From assembly GCF_003815675.1 (NCBI RefSeq), contig NZ_CP033918.1, positions 1,426,001 to 1,490,000 of the forward strand: 64,000 bases of DNA, read 5' to 3'. Shown in pieces: positions 9,331-19,865 of the stretch. This DNA is from Chryseobacterium sp. G0186 (lineage in GTDB: Bacteria; Bacteroidota; Bacteroidia; Flavobacteriales; Weeksellaceae). The translations under genes and the position numbers were made by a program. A model generated the notes under the pieces. That model was not told where the DNA came from. It did no database searches and saw nothing but the letters and a program-made list of their open reading frames with translations. Each line of letters starts with the position of its first letter. Position 1 is the stretch's first letter.

Positions 9331-9855
9331 ATGAAAAAACAACTTCTGCCCGTAGCAATTTTACTTGCTGTAACGGGTACTGTAAAATCTCAGGTTGCCA
9401 TAGGAAAACCGACCGTCACCAATGCTTCGGTATCCTTGGAATTTGCAGATACAGAGAATCGGGGACTTGTTCTTCCCTATATAGAAACAAAGACAGGAAT
9501 TACCGAAAACGGTACCATCATTTATGATACTGCCGATCACAAAGTAAAATACCTGAAAGATACCGGTATGTGGACTGATTTAAGTGTTGATAACACCGGA
9601 ACAGCCAATATTTTGATTCAGACCAGCAAAATTGAATCCATGACTGCAAAATCGGTCATTGGATCAACAGCAACTATAGACACCACCCCCGGAATATTGA
9701 TTTTATCTGATACCAACAAGGCAATGATATTACCCAAAGTGGCCAGTCCTCACCTCAACATCATCGACCCTGCTCCCGGAATGATGGCTTATGATACCGT
9801 TAAACAACAGCTTGCGGTGTACAACGGCAAAGTCTGGACTTTCTGGAAACCTTAA
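9331..9855 (+). CDS. Small exported protein upstream of the giant repeat protein
   Basis: 174 residues with a clear signal peptide (1-20, cleavage after V-K-S-Q). The mature part is a beta-rich protein: V-S-L-E-F-A-D-T-E-N-R-G-L-V-L-P-Y-I, then G-T-I-I-Y-D-T-A-D-H-K-V-K-Y-L near 60 and a second similar unit at the end (A-P-G-M-M-A-Y-D-T-V-K-Q-Q-L-A-V-Y-N-G-K-V-W). The same 'G-M-M-x-Y-D' phrase closes the giant protein encoded 141 bp downstream, so both share a terminal domain type. Probably secreted and co-expressed with the giant gene. Function unknown. Confidence 0.78.
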   Translation: MKKQLLPVAILLAVTGTVKSQVAIGKPTVTNASVSLEFADTENRGLVLPYIETKTGITENGTIIYDTADHKVKYLKDTGMWTDLSVDNTGTANILIQTSKIESMTAKSVIGSTATIDTTPGILILSDTNKAMILPKVASPHLNIIDPAPGMMAYDTVKQQLAVYNGKVWTFWKP

Positions 9856-9996
9856 ATGAATAAAAAATGGAGAAAATACATTTTTATGAGCCGCTATTCT
9901 TTATAAGCATGGCTGCTTCCATTCAAGTTGGTATAAACCCAGATAAAGAGGCGAAAAACACATAATGTCTGAAACCGACCAAAAATTTATTTAACA

Positions 9997-12900
9997 ATGA
10001 AAAAACAAATTATCTTTTCATTCCTATTACTCTTTCTGGGTAATATGATGATTTACGCACAGTGTAGCGTGAACGCAGGGGGTAACCAGACCATCTGCGG
10101 CACTGCCTACACCCTGCAGGGAACTTCATCGGGAAGTACAAGTGGTACACCTGTGTGGACACTTGTATCCAAACCTTCCGGTGCACCCGATCCCGTAATC
10201 AGTAATGTGAATTCTCTGACTCCTAACGTTACGGGAATGACAGTTCCGGGGAATTATGTATTTCAGATTACACAGAGCTGTAGTCCGTCCGGCTCAGCAA
10301 CTTCTCAGGTAACGATTACTGCACCCGGAGATGTATCTGCTTTTAGTGCAGGTACTGATATTACCAATGTACCGGCTACAACAGGTACAGTAACTCTTAA
10401 TGGTGTTGTACCTGCCGGGTATACAGCATCATGGAGTGCCTATAATATATACAAATGGCAAAGAAGCAGTACAAAAACTGACCAAAATTCTCAGTTCAGT
10501 TCTACCACATCTGCAGTAACCACTTTTAGCCTTATCAAAAAAGCAGATCATGATATTGACCCTGCTTATCTGGTAACCCTGAGAATAACATCCATTAACA
10601 ACCCCAACTGTTGGTATGAAAAATCAATCACGGTAAGGTTTATCCCCAACCCTCAAATACAGTTTAAGTCCGCTTCGGGATGTATAAGAGCAGGAGATAA
10701 TAATTTCGTTACTTTTCAGAGCAACTCACCTGTATTTTCTCAAGGATATTCCACTACACCAGGAGCTTCAGGAAATTTTGGTACCACAGTGGTGATGAAT
10801 GTAATTACCAAGCCTGCTGGCTCTACTATCACGTATAAGCATATTTATGATGATAGAATGATTTTTAATGTGGACCTTATAGGAATATATACATTTACTT
10901 TAAGCATTACCAATGCTGCAGGAAGCTATACTACCCCTCCAATTACCTATACTTTTAATGGTATACAGCCTAATCAGGTAAGTTTTCTTGATCCGGCACA
11001 TCCTGAACAAATGGCTTCTTTCTCTTATGGAGGAACCGGAGGAGCTGTATACTGTAATAAGGCAGGAACAACGGCACCTATTGATTTTTACTTTAAGATA
11101 GATCCGGCAGATCCGCCAACTACGACTACAACCATTAGTAACTCTGCGATTGTTCCTCCGGGAGGAAGCCCTACTTTCATACTCAACGGAGCCGGAACCA
11201 TGAATAGAAGTGTTACCTTAACACCACCCGCCGGGGGATGGCAAGTAGGGACTTACAAAATTAATTTACAGGTAGGAAATGGTACCTGTTCTGCTTCTCA
11301 GGATTACTTCATTCATATATCAGATGGCAATCGTCAGACTGTTTCGGTACCTGCTACTACTATCTGTTACCCGGGATCTGGTATTGTAACAGCAACCATT
11401 CCATTACCTGCAGTATATAAGGGTGTTGTAAACAGTAGTTATTTTCAAACATTTTTTGGGAGATATGATATTACACTGGTTTCAAAACCTGCCGGTTCTT
11501 CAAATCCCACCTATGAGCCTACTAATTCAAGAACGATTACCAATACGTCTACAACAATAGGTAATCTTGACAAACAGGGAGAATATGTTTTTAAAATAAA
11601 GGCAGTAATTGATGCCGGAGGAGTAGATCCCAGATTTTTAGATAAAGAATATGCCTGCTCCGGAGCTCCTATAGAAAGTACATTTTCTGTATTTGTATCT
11701 GCACAGGTAGGAGCCAATGCAGGATCTGCACAAACATTGGTTAATACTACTTCCACCACTTTCAATGCGAATAATCCAGGAGCCGTTACAGGTGCATGGA
11801 CGCTGTTATCAAAACCAGTGGGTGCTACTGATCCGGTTATTGTTACTCCATCAGCTTACAATACCAATGCTACAGGATTTAATACACTTGGGGTGTATAC
11901 TTTCCGATGGACGGTTACCACAGGGACCTGCACCAGTACCAGCGATCTTACCGTTACCGTTGCAGCTCCTGCCCCAGGTGGAGTACAAGGAGCAGATTTC
12001 TGGGTAAAATCGGATGATGCAGGAACTATTGCCTCTGCATGGAAAGACCAGTCTGCCAATGCAGATAACATCCCTAATGTGGGCGGGGTAACGCTTTCTC
12101 CAGCAGACAAAGCTCACAACTTTCATCCGTATACGGCGGGATATTCTGCTTCAAAATTCTTTTATAATACAAATAGTCAACTAAATTCGACTAATAATTA
12201 TTTAGACCCATCAATGAGAAGTTCGGTATCTGTTTTCTCGGCAGTAAGACCAACATCTACGAATGGAACAGGTCGTATTACAGGAATTGACGACGATGCG
12301 AATGCATCTGAACCAAGTATTTCTATTAATTCGGGGAACCCTCATATATACAAATATTTTGGAAATGGTGCAGCTCAACCAAATAGCAACACGATGAGTG
12401 CTACTAATGTGTTTACGACAAATACAAGTTCGGTATTCTCTGCAATTCAAGACCAAGCACTTAATTCGGGAAGGGGAGAAAGACGACTTGGATTAGACGG
12501 AAGCTACGAAGTTTTTAATTTGGGTAGTACAACAAATACCTTTAATGTACTTGGAAAACACCTAAGAATAGGGTATGCAGGTTGGGATTCTCCAGGCGCT
12601 TTTCCTGGTGACATCATGGAAGTTGTATGGTACAAAAGAGCACTTACAACTAACGAGCAATCGAGAGTAAACTCTTACCTCGCTGTAAAGAATGGTACTA
12701 CATTAAACGAAAATTACCTTTCTACAGCCAGTGCTGTAGTTTGGGACAGAACTAATAATACAGGGTACAACAATAATATCTTTGGTATTGCAAGGGATAA
12801 TATTACAGTATTGGATCAGAAACAATCAGGAAGTACAAATAATGGACAAAAGCTTGTCATTTCTACCACAGGATTTGCCGATAGTAATGCCGCTAATAAC

Positions 12901-15900
12901 AATAGTTTAGCGAGTGATCTGCAATACCTGATAACCGGAGATAATGGTTTGGAACAAAACCTTAAAACACCATTGTCTTACACAGCCGGCTCTAATGGTG
13001 CGGTTAACTACCGTTTTGAATCGATATGGAAAGTACAAAATACCGGAAATGTAGGAACAGTAACGGTTGCCTGGCCTAAAGGGGTAAAAAACATATACTT
13101 GGTTCAGTCTTCGGATGCTACGATTGATGATGCTGACAGCTTTACGCCAATGGTTACTGAGGTTACCGTGAATGGAGAAGTATATAACACAACTACCGTT
13201 ACCTTAATAAACGGGCAATATTTTACCTTTGCTGGTTTTGTCTATGCACCGGGTGGAGTATTTTCTGCTGCCTGGTATCGTGCAGATGCTACATCAAACC
13301 TATTCTCAGATGCCGGAACAACTGTAGCTGTAGACAATGCTACTGTTCAGCAATGGAATGAATTCAACAACAAACCTTTCTCTCTTCTACAGTCAACCGT
13401 AGGTTACCGTCCGAAGTTTTCTAATACTACATTAGCCAACTTCAACCCTACCGTAACTTATGATGGAACCCAAAAATGGATGCAGTATGCTCCGGTAGAT
13501 GCCCAAGGATATATATTGAATAGAACCAAAGGAGCATTGTTTTCATCGGGAAATACAACAAGTGCAACATCTTCATTATTTGGATTTGGAACAGTTGGCT
13601 CTGGAAATGCAATGGACGATCCGGGTCTGTATAGTTTTACAGGAAATAAATTTTTATTCTATCCTGTAATCGGTGAATATGCTCCTCAAAGTACATATAC
13701 TATCAATGGTTATTATATTGGTGGAGGCACCTGGGAAAATGGGGCAGGAACAGGAGGAAATAATGCTGTTAATATCACATTAAATGGTTTTCATCAGACG
13801 TATAACACTAATATTTCGAATGTAAATACTGCTGTAAGTCGTAATGCTTTAATGGTAGGAAAAGCAGATGCAGGAGCACAATTAACTGGGCAACAGAATG
13901 AAATGATTGTTTTCGCTGATAAGCTAACTGATGAAGAAGTAAACAAAGTAGAATCCTATCTTGCTATTAAATATGGACAAACCTTGAGTAAAGAACAAAA
14001 TAGAAATTATTTGAATTCTTCAGGTACAGTGGTTTGGGATGGATCAACCAGCAGCTATTATAACAATATCTTGGGTATTGCAAGGGATAACACATCTGCT
14101 TTGCATCAAAAGCAATCCCAAAGTGTAAATGATGGTCAAAAACTAATCATAGGTATAGGAAATTCATTAGCCAATACTAATATTGACAATATCAATTCCT
14201 TGGCGGAAGGGCAATTTCTTCTTGCGGGAGACAATGGTCTGAAACAAAACCTTAGCATACCATTAGCTTATACAGGTGGTTCAAATGGAATTACCAACTA
14301 TCGTTTTGAGTCCATCTGGAAAGTACAGAATACCAACACCGTAGGAACGGTAACAGTGGCATGGCCAAAAAGTGTGAAAAACCTTTACCTGGTACAGTCT
14401 TCGGATGATGCTTTTGACGGAACGGATACTTTTACACCAATGATTACGGAAGTAACGGTAAACGGAGTGGTATATAACACCGCAAATGTAACATTAGGAA
14501 ACGGGCAATTCTTCACCTTTGCAGGTTTCGGAAATGCTCCGGGAGGGGTTGCAAGCAGCTTGTCTTACTGGTATAGAGCTGATAAAAATGCAGATAATAC
14601 AGGTTCCGGAACAGACGTAACCGGATGGACAGATCTATGGAGCGGAACTACAGTTGCACAAAGAGTAACCAATGCTCTTCCTAAGTATACTGTAGGTACA
14701 TCAAATTATTTCAACTTTAATCCGGGAATCAACTTTACAGCTATTAATCAGACCTTAGGTAATATAACTACACAAACAGTGACCAATACCAGTAATGACA
14801 TATTTACGGTGACCAAAGAAGGAATGACAGCACCTGGAAGCCCGAATCCACATTTCTTGAGCATAGGTATGGATAATGTAAATACCACTATTGCTAATTG
14901 GGATTATATGGGAATGTATCCTACTACCAATGTCATAGAAAGAAGAGTTGTAGGGGGCGGAACACAAATGGTTAATTCCGGATTAATGTACTCTGGTACA
15001 ATTCCGAGTATTATGTACAATACTTTTACCAATGCTACACTGGGAAGAGGTATTAATGGTGCTGCAAACGCGGCTACTGTGAACTATACAGGCGTAGGAC
15101 TTGGCTTAGGAGGACATATATTTGGAGACACCCGTTGGACAGGTAGTGGAAGCGACAACGGAGGTTTTATTGGTCATATCGGAGAGACAATCATTTATGG
15201 TTCAGGTAACCTAACAGCTACAGAACGTAGAAGAGTAGATTCTTATCTTGCCATTAAGTATGGTATTACGCTAGGGCAGCTTACTACAGATCATTATTTG
15301 TCTACAGATGGAAGTATTGTGTGGAACGGAGCATCCAATACAGCTTACAACAATAATATCTTTGGAGTATCCCGTGATGATATAGAAGTTTTTGAACAAA
15401 AAGTATCAAAAAGTGTTAATGCCGGGACAATCCTTACGGTTGCTACCATTAATGATTTTGTTAATCCTAACCAAAATGCAGCACGTACAGGATTTACCAA
15501 TGATAAAACTTACTTCCTTTTGGGTGATAATGCTAATGTAACAACAGCTCCTGTAGATATTACGGTAGGCAGCAATACCTATAAAAGGATCTCAAGAACC
15601 TGGCTGACACAAGAGAAAAGTGCTGATGCCGGAGCTTTGTTTTTTGAAGCAGACCTTACCGCTTATAACAGTGGTACATTTAATACCGGGTCCGGTATGA
15701 TCGCCATGCTTGTAGCAGACGATGCTGCATTTACAACCAATGTAACGGTAGTGAACCCTACACTCAATACAGGTACAAAATGGGTATATCAACAGAATAT
15801 AAGCGATAGTAAGTTTATTACATTTGCAAAAATCCCTTGTTATGGCCCTGATATAGACGGAGACGGTATCGCAGATATGTGCGATCTGGATAATGATAAT

Positions 15901-17103
15901 GATGGAATATCAGACCTTAATGAAAATTGCGGAGGCTATTTTGCCCAGAACGAAAATGGAGCATGGAAAGGGGATACAGTTTCCAATTTAGCTGTTACTG
16001 CTCCAAGCACTTCTCTACAGACAGCAAGCGGATTTAATGATAACCTGAATCATTTCTATATGGATAGCAATGGAGCTACCAAGAGGATTTTCAGATCTCA
16101 TAACAATAATTCTGTAAGTTTAACATATAGTTTTTCGCCTGGAGTTCCTGCCAATGAACTGGCATTTTACATAGAAGATGTGGATGGGCTTTCAAATGGC
16201 TCTGCATCGGCTAGTTATTCCTTGAAGATCAACGGTGGAAATGTAAATGGATGGCTGGAAAAAGATCTGACAACCAACTACATGAATACTCTTCCTGCTG
16301 CTGTAATGAACTATGATCCGATAACAGGAGCTATTTCTTCAATAGGCTCTGTAAATGATCAATGGATTCTTCTGAGAGGAGTTGGAAGTAATCTGGTTAC
16401 TTCTGTTACGCTTACCAGCAATAATTTTGGAGCGGGTGATGCCGTTGCATACAGCATGTTCGCCCATAAATCCTGCGATACAGATGGTGATGGAATCCCT
16501 AATCATTTAGATCTGGATTCGGACGGAGATGGTTGTCCTGATGCGATAGAAGGAACGGGAGGCTTTACGACAGCCAATCTTGTAAATTCTTCATTGCCGG
16601 GTGGTAATACTGGAAGTGGTTATATAGGAACTGCAGGTCCAGTTATCCAAAATCTTGGTAATACGGTCAGTACTAATGGAATACCAACCATTGCCAATAC
16701 CGGACAAGCTATTGGAAGTTCACAAAACATTTCTGTTTCAGCCTGTATTCCGCCATTCTGCTACAAACCAGGTATTACAACAGGAATCACATTGGATACC
16801 AAAGTAGGAATTACCTCTCTTGGAAGAGCCGGAGCCGCAAGTACAGACAACTGGCCGATGGTAAGAAAAGGAGGCTGGCTAGCGCTGGAAGCAAAAACTA
16901 AAGGATTTGTTCCAAACAGAGTGAAGTTCAATGCATCCAACCAGCCTGTTGCGGTTGATGGGGTAACTCCTGTCATTACAACACCTGTAGAAGGGATGAT
17001 GGTATATGATATCACCAATAAATGCATGAAAATGTACACCCTTAAAGAAGGTGATGCATCCATGGCTTGGCACTGTATCTCAACACAGACTTGTCCTGAT
17101 TAA
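9997..17103 (+). CDS. Giant multi-domain cell-surface protein (PKD-like, LamG-like and thrombospondin-type repeats)
   Basis: 2368 residues. Signal peptide 1-21 (cleavage after I-Y-A-Q). PKD/Ig-like beta repeats occupy ~22-660; the first and last share V-W/A-W-T-L-L/V-S-K-P-x-G-A-x-D-P-V-I. Three long units follow (~666-1084, 1090-1511, 1522-1946), each a LamG-like domain and then S-Y-L-A-x-K-x-G-x-T-L, V-W-(D/N)-x-x-x-(N/S), Y-N-N-N-I-(F/L)-G and a closing (N/G)-G-Q-(Y/F)-F-T-F-A-G strand in the first two. Two Asp-rich calcium-binding stretches of thrombospondin type 3 kind lie at ~1950-1978 and ~2160-2188 (D-x-D-G-D-G-I). The end (~2260-2368) has [17 protein letters not shown] and G-M-M-V-Y-D. 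No type A T9SS tail is visible, so the export route is uncertain. Likely an adhesin-like surface protein. Confidence 0.85.
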   Translation: MKKQIIFSFLLLFLGNMMIYAQCSVNAGGNQTICGTAYTLQGTSSGSTSGTPVWTLVSKPSGAPDPVISNVNSLTPNVTGMTVPGNYVFQITQSCSPSGSATSQVTITAPGDVSAFSAGTDITNVPATTGTVTLNGVVPAGYTASWSAYNIYKWQRSSTKTDQNSQFSSTTSAVTTFSLIKKADHDIDPAYLVTLRITSINNPNCWYEKSITVRFIPNPQIQFKSASGCIRAGDNNFVTFQSNSPVFSQGYSTTPGASGNFGTTVVMNVITKPAGSTITYKHIYDDRMIFNVDLIGIYTFTLSITNAAGSYTTPPITYTFNGIQPNQVSFLDPAHPEQMASFSYGGTGGAVYCNKAGTTAPIDFYFKIDPADPPTTTTTISNSAIVPPGGSPTFILNGAGTMNRSVTLTPPAGGWQVGTYKINLQVGNGTCSASQDYFIHISDGNRQTVSVPATTICYPGSGIVTATIPLPAVYKGVVNSSYFQTFFGRYDITLVSKPAGSSNPTYEPTNSRTITNTSTTIGNLDKQGEYVFKIKAVIDAGGVDPRFLDKEYACSGAPIESTFSVFVSAQVGANAGSAQTLVNTTSTTFNANNPGAVTGAWTLLSKPVGATDPVIVTPSAYNTNATGFNTLGVYTFRWTVTTGTCTSTSDLTVTVAAPAPGGVQGADFWVKSDDAGTIASAWKDQSANADNIPNVGGVTLSPADKAHNFHPYTAGYSASKFFYNTNSQLNSTNNYLDPSMRSSVSVFSAVRPTSTNGTGRITGIDDDANASEPSISINSGNPHIYKYFGNGAAQPNSNTMSATNVFTTNTSSVFSAIQDQALNSGRGERRLGLDGSYEVFNLGSTTNTFNVLGKHLRIGYAGWDSPGAFPGDIMEVVWYKRALTTNEQSRVNSYLAVKNGTTLNENYLSTASAVVWDRTNNTGYNNNIFGIARDNITVLDQKQSGSTNNGQKLVISTTGFADSNAANNNSLASDLQYLITGDNGLEQNLKTPLSYTAGSNGAVNYRFESIWKVQNTGNVGTVTVAWPKGVKNIYLVQSSDATIDDADSFTPMVTEVTVNGEVYNTTTVTLINGQYFTFAGFVYAPGGVFSAAWYRADATSNLFSDAGTTVAVDNATVQQWNEFNNKPFSLLQSTVGYRPKFSNTTLANFNPTVTYDGTQKWMQYAPVDAQGYILNRTKGALFSSGNTTSATSSLFGFGTVGSGNAMDDPGLYSFTGNKFLFYPVIGEYAPQSTYTINGYYIGGGTWENGAGTGGNNAVNITLNGFHQTYNTNISNVNTAVSRNALMVGKADAGAQLTGQQNEMIVFADKLTDEEVNKVESYLAIKYGQTLSKEQNRNYLNSSGTVVWDGSTSSYYNNILGIARDNTSALHQKQSQSVNDGQKLIIGIGNSLANTNIDNINSLAEGQFLLAGDNGLKQNLSIPLAYTGGSNGITNYRFESIWKVQNTNTVGTVTVAWPKSVKNLYLVQSSDDAFDGTDTFTPMITEVTVNGVVYNTANVTLGNGQFFTFAGFGNAPGGVASSLSYWYRADKNADNTGSGTDVTGWTDLWSGTTVAQRVTNALPKYTVGTSNYFNFNPGINFTAINQTLGNITTQTVTNTSNDIFTVTKEGMTAPGSPNPHFLSIGMDNVNTTIANWDYMGMYPTTNVIERRVVGGGTQMVNSGLMYSGTIPSIMYNTFTNATLGRGINGAANAATVNYTGVGLGLGGHIFGDTRWTGSGSDNGGFIGHIGETIIYGSGNLTATERRRVDSYLAIKYGITLGQLTTDHYLSTDGSIVWNGASNTAYNNNIFGVSRDDIEVFEQKVSKSVNAGTILTVATINDFVNPNQNAARTGFTNDKTYFLLGDNANVTTAPVDITVGSNTYKRISRTWLTQEKSADAGALFFEADLTAYNSGTFNTGSGMIAMLVADDAAFTTNVTVVNPTLNTGTKWVYQQNISDSKFITFAKIPCYGPDIDGDGIADMCDLDNDNDGISDLNENCGGYFAQNENGAWKGDTVSNLAVTAPSTSLQTASGFNDNLNHFYMDSNGATKRIFRSHNNNSVSLTYSFSPGVPANELAFYIEDVDGLSNGSASASYSLKINGGNVNGWLEKDLTTNYMNTLPAAVMNYDPITGAISSIGSVNDQWILLRGVGSNLVTSVTLTSNNFGAGDAVAYSMFAHKSCDTDGDGIPNHLDLDSDGDGCPDAIEGTGGFTTANLVNSSLPGGNTGSGYIGTAGPVIQNLGNTVSTNGIPTIANTGQAIGSSQNISVSACIPPFCYKPGITTGITLDTKVGITSLGRAGAASTDNWPMVRKGGWLALEAKTKGFVPNRVKFNASNQPVAVDGVTPVITTPVEGMMVYDITNKCMKMYTLKEGDASMAWHCISTQTCPD

Positions 17104-17120
17104 AAAGAAACAAGTGTCAT

Positions 17121-17179
17121 AATTGATAGCCCCTTAGCTCCGGAAAGTAGTATACAAAACGGAGCTAAGTCTATCAATT
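17121..17179 (+). terminator. Long hairpin after the giant gene
   Basis: Arms AATTGATAG...CTTAGCTCCG (17121-17142) and CGGAGCTAAG...CTATCAATT (17160-17179) pair over ~19 bp with a small internal bulge and a 17-nt loop. It starts 18 bp after the giant gene's stop. No strong T-run follows, so it could be a terminator or an mRNA-stabilising structure. Confidence 0.65.
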
Positions 17180-17231
17180 GATGTATCACACAATAATGTA
17201 CTTCTCTCCTATTTTAAAAGAAATATTGCTT

Positions 17232-17675
17232 ATGAATTCAAATTTTAGAAATATTCATATTGGAAAATTCATCCACCTGCGGGTTAAGGAAAACAATATG
17301 GATTTACCTCGTATCTGCAACTTTATAAAATGTACTGAAGCTGAAATCAACGAAATGTACCTACAGGAAAGCCTCCCCACCGATATTTTATTGAGATGGA
17401 GCAAGCTGCTTGAATATGATTTCTTCAGACTATACTCCCAACACCTGATTCTTTATGCTCCACCTTCCGCTACAATTCGGGAATCCGATGCTTCAAAGCT
17501 TCCCCGTTTCAGGAAGAACATCTATACCCAGGAAATGATAGACTTTATTTTGGAACAGATAGAACAAGAAGAAAAGACCAAACGCCAAGTTACAGATGAG
17601 TATGGGATTCCTTATACCACTTTATGCAAATGGATCGCAAAACATAATAAAATAACAGTATCAAATCTGAAATGA
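17232..17675 (+). CDS. Small protein with two HTH-like segments (orphan regulator or transposase-like)
   Basis: 147 residues from the ATG at 17232; a longer frame opens at 17178 but the extra residues fall in the hairpin and look unlike the protein. Residues ~5-65 (I-G-K-F-I-H-L-R-V-K-E-N-N-M-D-L-P-R-I-C) resemble an XRE-type HTH start. Residues ~100-140 (Q-E-M-I-D-F-I-L-E-Q-I-E, R-Q-V-T-D-E-Y-G-I-P-Y-T-T-L-C-K-W) look like a psq/IS3 OrfA-type HTH. I recall paired genes of this kind beside large surface-protein genes in Chryseobacterium, often labelled transposase, but no DDE catalytic domain is present. DNA binding is inferred. Confidence 0.7.
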   Translation: MNSNFRNIHIGKFIHLRVKENNMDLPRICNFIKCTEAEINEMYLQESLPTDILLRWSKLLEYDFFRLYSQHLILYAPPSATIRESDASKLPRFRKNIYTQEMIDFILEQIEQEEKTKRQVTDEYGIPYTTLCKWIAKHNKITVSNLK

Positions 17676-17729
17676 AAACCTCAAAATATTCATTCCAAAA
17701 TTGCTTTTCCAAAACTTTAAAATAACATA

Positions 17730-18056
17730 ATGAAAAAACAAAATCAACCTAATTATAAGAGAATCTATTCGGATATTATTGAGCAGAAATTCCCTCATAA
17801 AAAAGCAGTATGTGAAAAGTTATTGGGGAAAAAAATACTTTCCGCCCTGGATATCATGGATCTTAATAACAGAATCTTTGGCACTAAAGACCAAGATCTC
17901 AAAAAGATGAATCAAAAACTTCGTTCCTACAATGAATCGGATATTCTAAGCATTCTCGATTACCAAAAAAATCACAGAATGAATAATCTTCAGGTAGCCG
18001 AACACTTTGGACTCAGCAGAAATACAATGACCAAATGGCGACGAATATTTAAATGA
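17730..18056 (+). CDS. Small HTH protein, partner of the preceding gene
   Basis: 108 residues, basic, no signal peptide. The last ~35 residues form a helix-turn-helix like that of IS3/IS630 OrfA proteins: S-I-L-D-Y-Q-K-N-H-R-M-N-N-L-Q-V-A-E-H-F-G, then L-S-R-N-T-M-T-K-W-R-R-I-F. The first ~70 residues are helical (Y-K-R-I-Y-S-D-I-I-E; A-L-D-I-M-D-L-N-N-R-I-F-G). It lies 54 bp after the first HTH gene on the same strand. A family label of transposase is likely in databases, but with no catalytic partner nearby a DNA-binding regulatory role seems as likely. Evidence for either is only sequence pattern. Confidence 0.72.
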   Translation: MKKQNQPNYKRIYSDIIEQKFPHKKAVCEKLLGKKILSALDIMDLNNRIFGTKDQDLKKMNQKLRSYNESDILSILDYQKNHRMNNLQVAEHFGLSRNTMTKWRRIFK

Positions 18057-18087
18057 CGCACAAATTCTCAGTCATTTCGATATATTA

Positions 18088-18130
18088 ATAAACGATCAGG
18101 GAGCTCTTTCAGAGCTCCCTGATCGTTTAT
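18088..18130. terminator. Perfect 20-bp hairpin, bidirectional terminator
   Basis: ATAAACGATCAGGGAGCTCT, a TTC loop, and the exact reverse complement. It lies between the convergent HTH gene (+) and T9SS delta-60 protein (-), and closes the surface-protein locus. Confidence 0.85.
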
Positions 18131-18142
18131 AAGATTACTCTC

Positions 18143-19588
18143 CTATTGCTTAATAAATTTAGAAGAAGATAACAATCCCTTATTACTAAATCCATTCAGA
18201 ATATAGATACCCGGAACCAAACTTCTGACATCAATGGTATTCTTGGGTAGCATCGATTTCGAAGAAATTACTTTACGCCCGTTTTGGTCATGAATTTCAA
18301 ATCTGTCAAACGTTTCCTTAGTTTGGAAATGTAAATAATCCTTAACCGGATTGGGGTACACTTTAAGGGCTGTAGAATGATCTGCCTCCGATGTATTTAA
18401 TGTACTTGCATTAAAAAAATATTTACGCAATGTCCCTACGTATTTCAGCTGACCGCCAGAAAAGATTGAATAAATACCTGCAAAAACGATGGAATTACCA
18501 TACAGTTCAAAACCCAGATTATAAACAGGGTAACCTGGACCAGCTAATTGAGGAGTGATAATTTTACCATTCGTTCCGAAAGCAGGATCAAGATTTCCGT
18601 CTGAATCCATTTTGATAGCATAGAAGGTACCCATTCCTGTTCCCGAAACAATATATGATCCGTCCTGATGTCTTATCATTTCTATTGGTGTGGAATTAGA
18701 CTGAATAGGTAAAACATAGATCCCTCCATTTTTAAATGTAGTATCTAACGTACCATTGGGAAGAAGTCTGTACATAATCAATCCAAAACAGTTGTCACCA
18801 TAGCAAAGGGCTCCGGAAGTTAATCCCAGTATTTTTCCGTCATCTAAAAATTCTAAATGATTTACACCCCCTACATATTCACCCCCAGGATATAAAAAAT
18901 GTCCACCATTACCAAAACTTAAATCAATAGTCCCTGAAGCAGCTATTTTGGTAACTACTATTTTTCTGTTATTTGCCGAAATTTCCTGTCTGCCCGCAAC
19001 AAATATTTCATTATTGGAATTCACCTTTATTGTGCCGTATTTGTATGTTGATCCTAAAGGTATTTCAGTAAATGTAGTGTCTTGAATTCCGTTTGAAAGC
19101 AACCGGATGATGGAATACGTACCACTATTGTCTTTTAGAAGATAAATTTTTCCGCTAGGATCGATGTAGTGACTGCCTGTTTTATTAAATGTTGTAAATC
19201 CGCTTACAGGATTTCCGTCACCGTCTATTTTTCTTATTTCATTGTGCTCACCATCCATAAAGATGTAGTTTCCATCGTTCGTAAGGTGTAAATTACCGAA
19301 ATTTCCTGATGCAAAAAATTTATATCCTGTCCCGTTAAAAGTGGTATCCAATTTTCCATTTGCTGTAAATCGGGCAATAAGGCGTACTCCCACCGCAAGA
19401 ATCTTTCCGTCCGGCATTTTGGCTGTAGATTGAATGTGTAACCCTCCTGTTAACTGAGCTCCGTTGTAGATAGTAAAATTAGTAAAGCCGTTATTGGTGC
19501 CATAAGATGTATCTAAAAGGTTTTCCTGAGCATAGAACTTCAGTGAAAACAAAGTGATCATCAATAATAAAAATTTACTCATAAACAT
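18143..19588 (-). CDS. T9SS protein with delta-60 beta-propeller repeats
   Basis: 481 residues; start at 19588 or the Met two codons later (19582). Signal peptide ~1-22 (F-Y-A-Q cleavage). The body carries the delta-60 repeat signature (L-D-T-(T/S)-F-x-x-x-G near the start of each ~50-residue unit): L-D-T-S-Y-G-T-N-N-G, L-D-T-T-F-N-G-T-G, Q-D-T-T-F, I-D-L-S-F-G-N-G-G, L-D-T-T-F-K-N-G-G, L-D-P-A-F-G-T-N-G, paired with D-G-K-I-L-A/L-G strands; these fold as a propeller. Residues ~405-481 are a T9SS type A tail ([22 protein letters not shown]). Exported to the cell surface or medium; ligand unknown. Single gene with its own terminator. Confidence 0.87.
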   Translation of the reverse strand: MFMSKFLLLMITLFSLKFYAQENLLDTSYGTNNGFTNFTIYNGAQLTGGLHIQSTAKMPDGKILAVGVRLIARFTANGKLDTTFNGTGYKFFASGNFGNLHLTNDGNYIFMDGEHNEIRKIDGDGNPVSGFTTFNKTGSHYIDPSGKIYLLKDNSGTYSIIRLLSNGIQDTTFTEIPLGSTYKYGTIKVNSNNEIFVAGRQEISANNRKIVVTKIAASGTIDLSFGNGGHFLYPGGEYVGGVNHLEFLDDGKILGLTSGALCYGDNCFGLIMYRLLPNGTLDTTFKNGGIYVLPIQSNSTPIEMIRHQDGSYIVSGTGMGTFYAIKMDSDGNLDPAFGTNGKIITPQLAGPGYPVYNLGFELYGNSIVFAGIYSIFSGGQLKYVGTLRKYFFNASTLNTSEADHSTALKVYPNPVKDYLHFQTKETFDRFEIHDQNGRKVISSKSMLPKNTIDVRSLVPGIYILNGFSNKGLLSSSKFIKQ

Positions 19589-19708
19589 GTTGTTTAAAGG
19601 ATCTAAAACATTAGAATCCTGTGATTAATTTGATTTTAAATTAGTTATATAGTTCTGCCCTGAAAGATAATCAAAAATGAGTATCGATAATTTTTAGAAG
19701 TAAAAAAG

Positions 19709-19742
19709 CAAAAATATACTTAGACAACCTAGCTAGATTCAA
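19709..19742 (-). promoter_or_regulatory. Candidate flavobacterial promoter for the delta-60 protein
   Basis: On the minus strand TATTTTTG (19716-19709) fits TAnnTTTG, with a TTG (19742-19740) 23 nt upstream, the upper end of the accepted -33/-7 spacing. It lies ~120 bp before the gene's ATG. Confidence 0.4.
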
Positions 19743-19814
19743 GGTATGTCTTTTAATAAGAGGATCTAAAAAATACATCAACACATCTTTATAGCAGAAA
19801 TCGGGAATTTAATC

Positions 19815-19822
19815 TACTTTTG
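19815..19822 (+). promoter_or_regulatory. Candidate -7 box TACTTTTG
   Basis: Matches TAnnTTTG 44 bp before the TTG start at 19866. No TTG is present at -33 spacing. Confidence 0.4.
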
Positions 19823-19865
19823 CCGTTGGGACATTTAGGTATATTAACTTCTTATTTACACCAAA

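Noticed and set aside
17178..17231. Longer start of the first small HTH protein
   Set aside because: The extra codons lie next to the hairpin of the giant gene and read unlike the rest of the protein.
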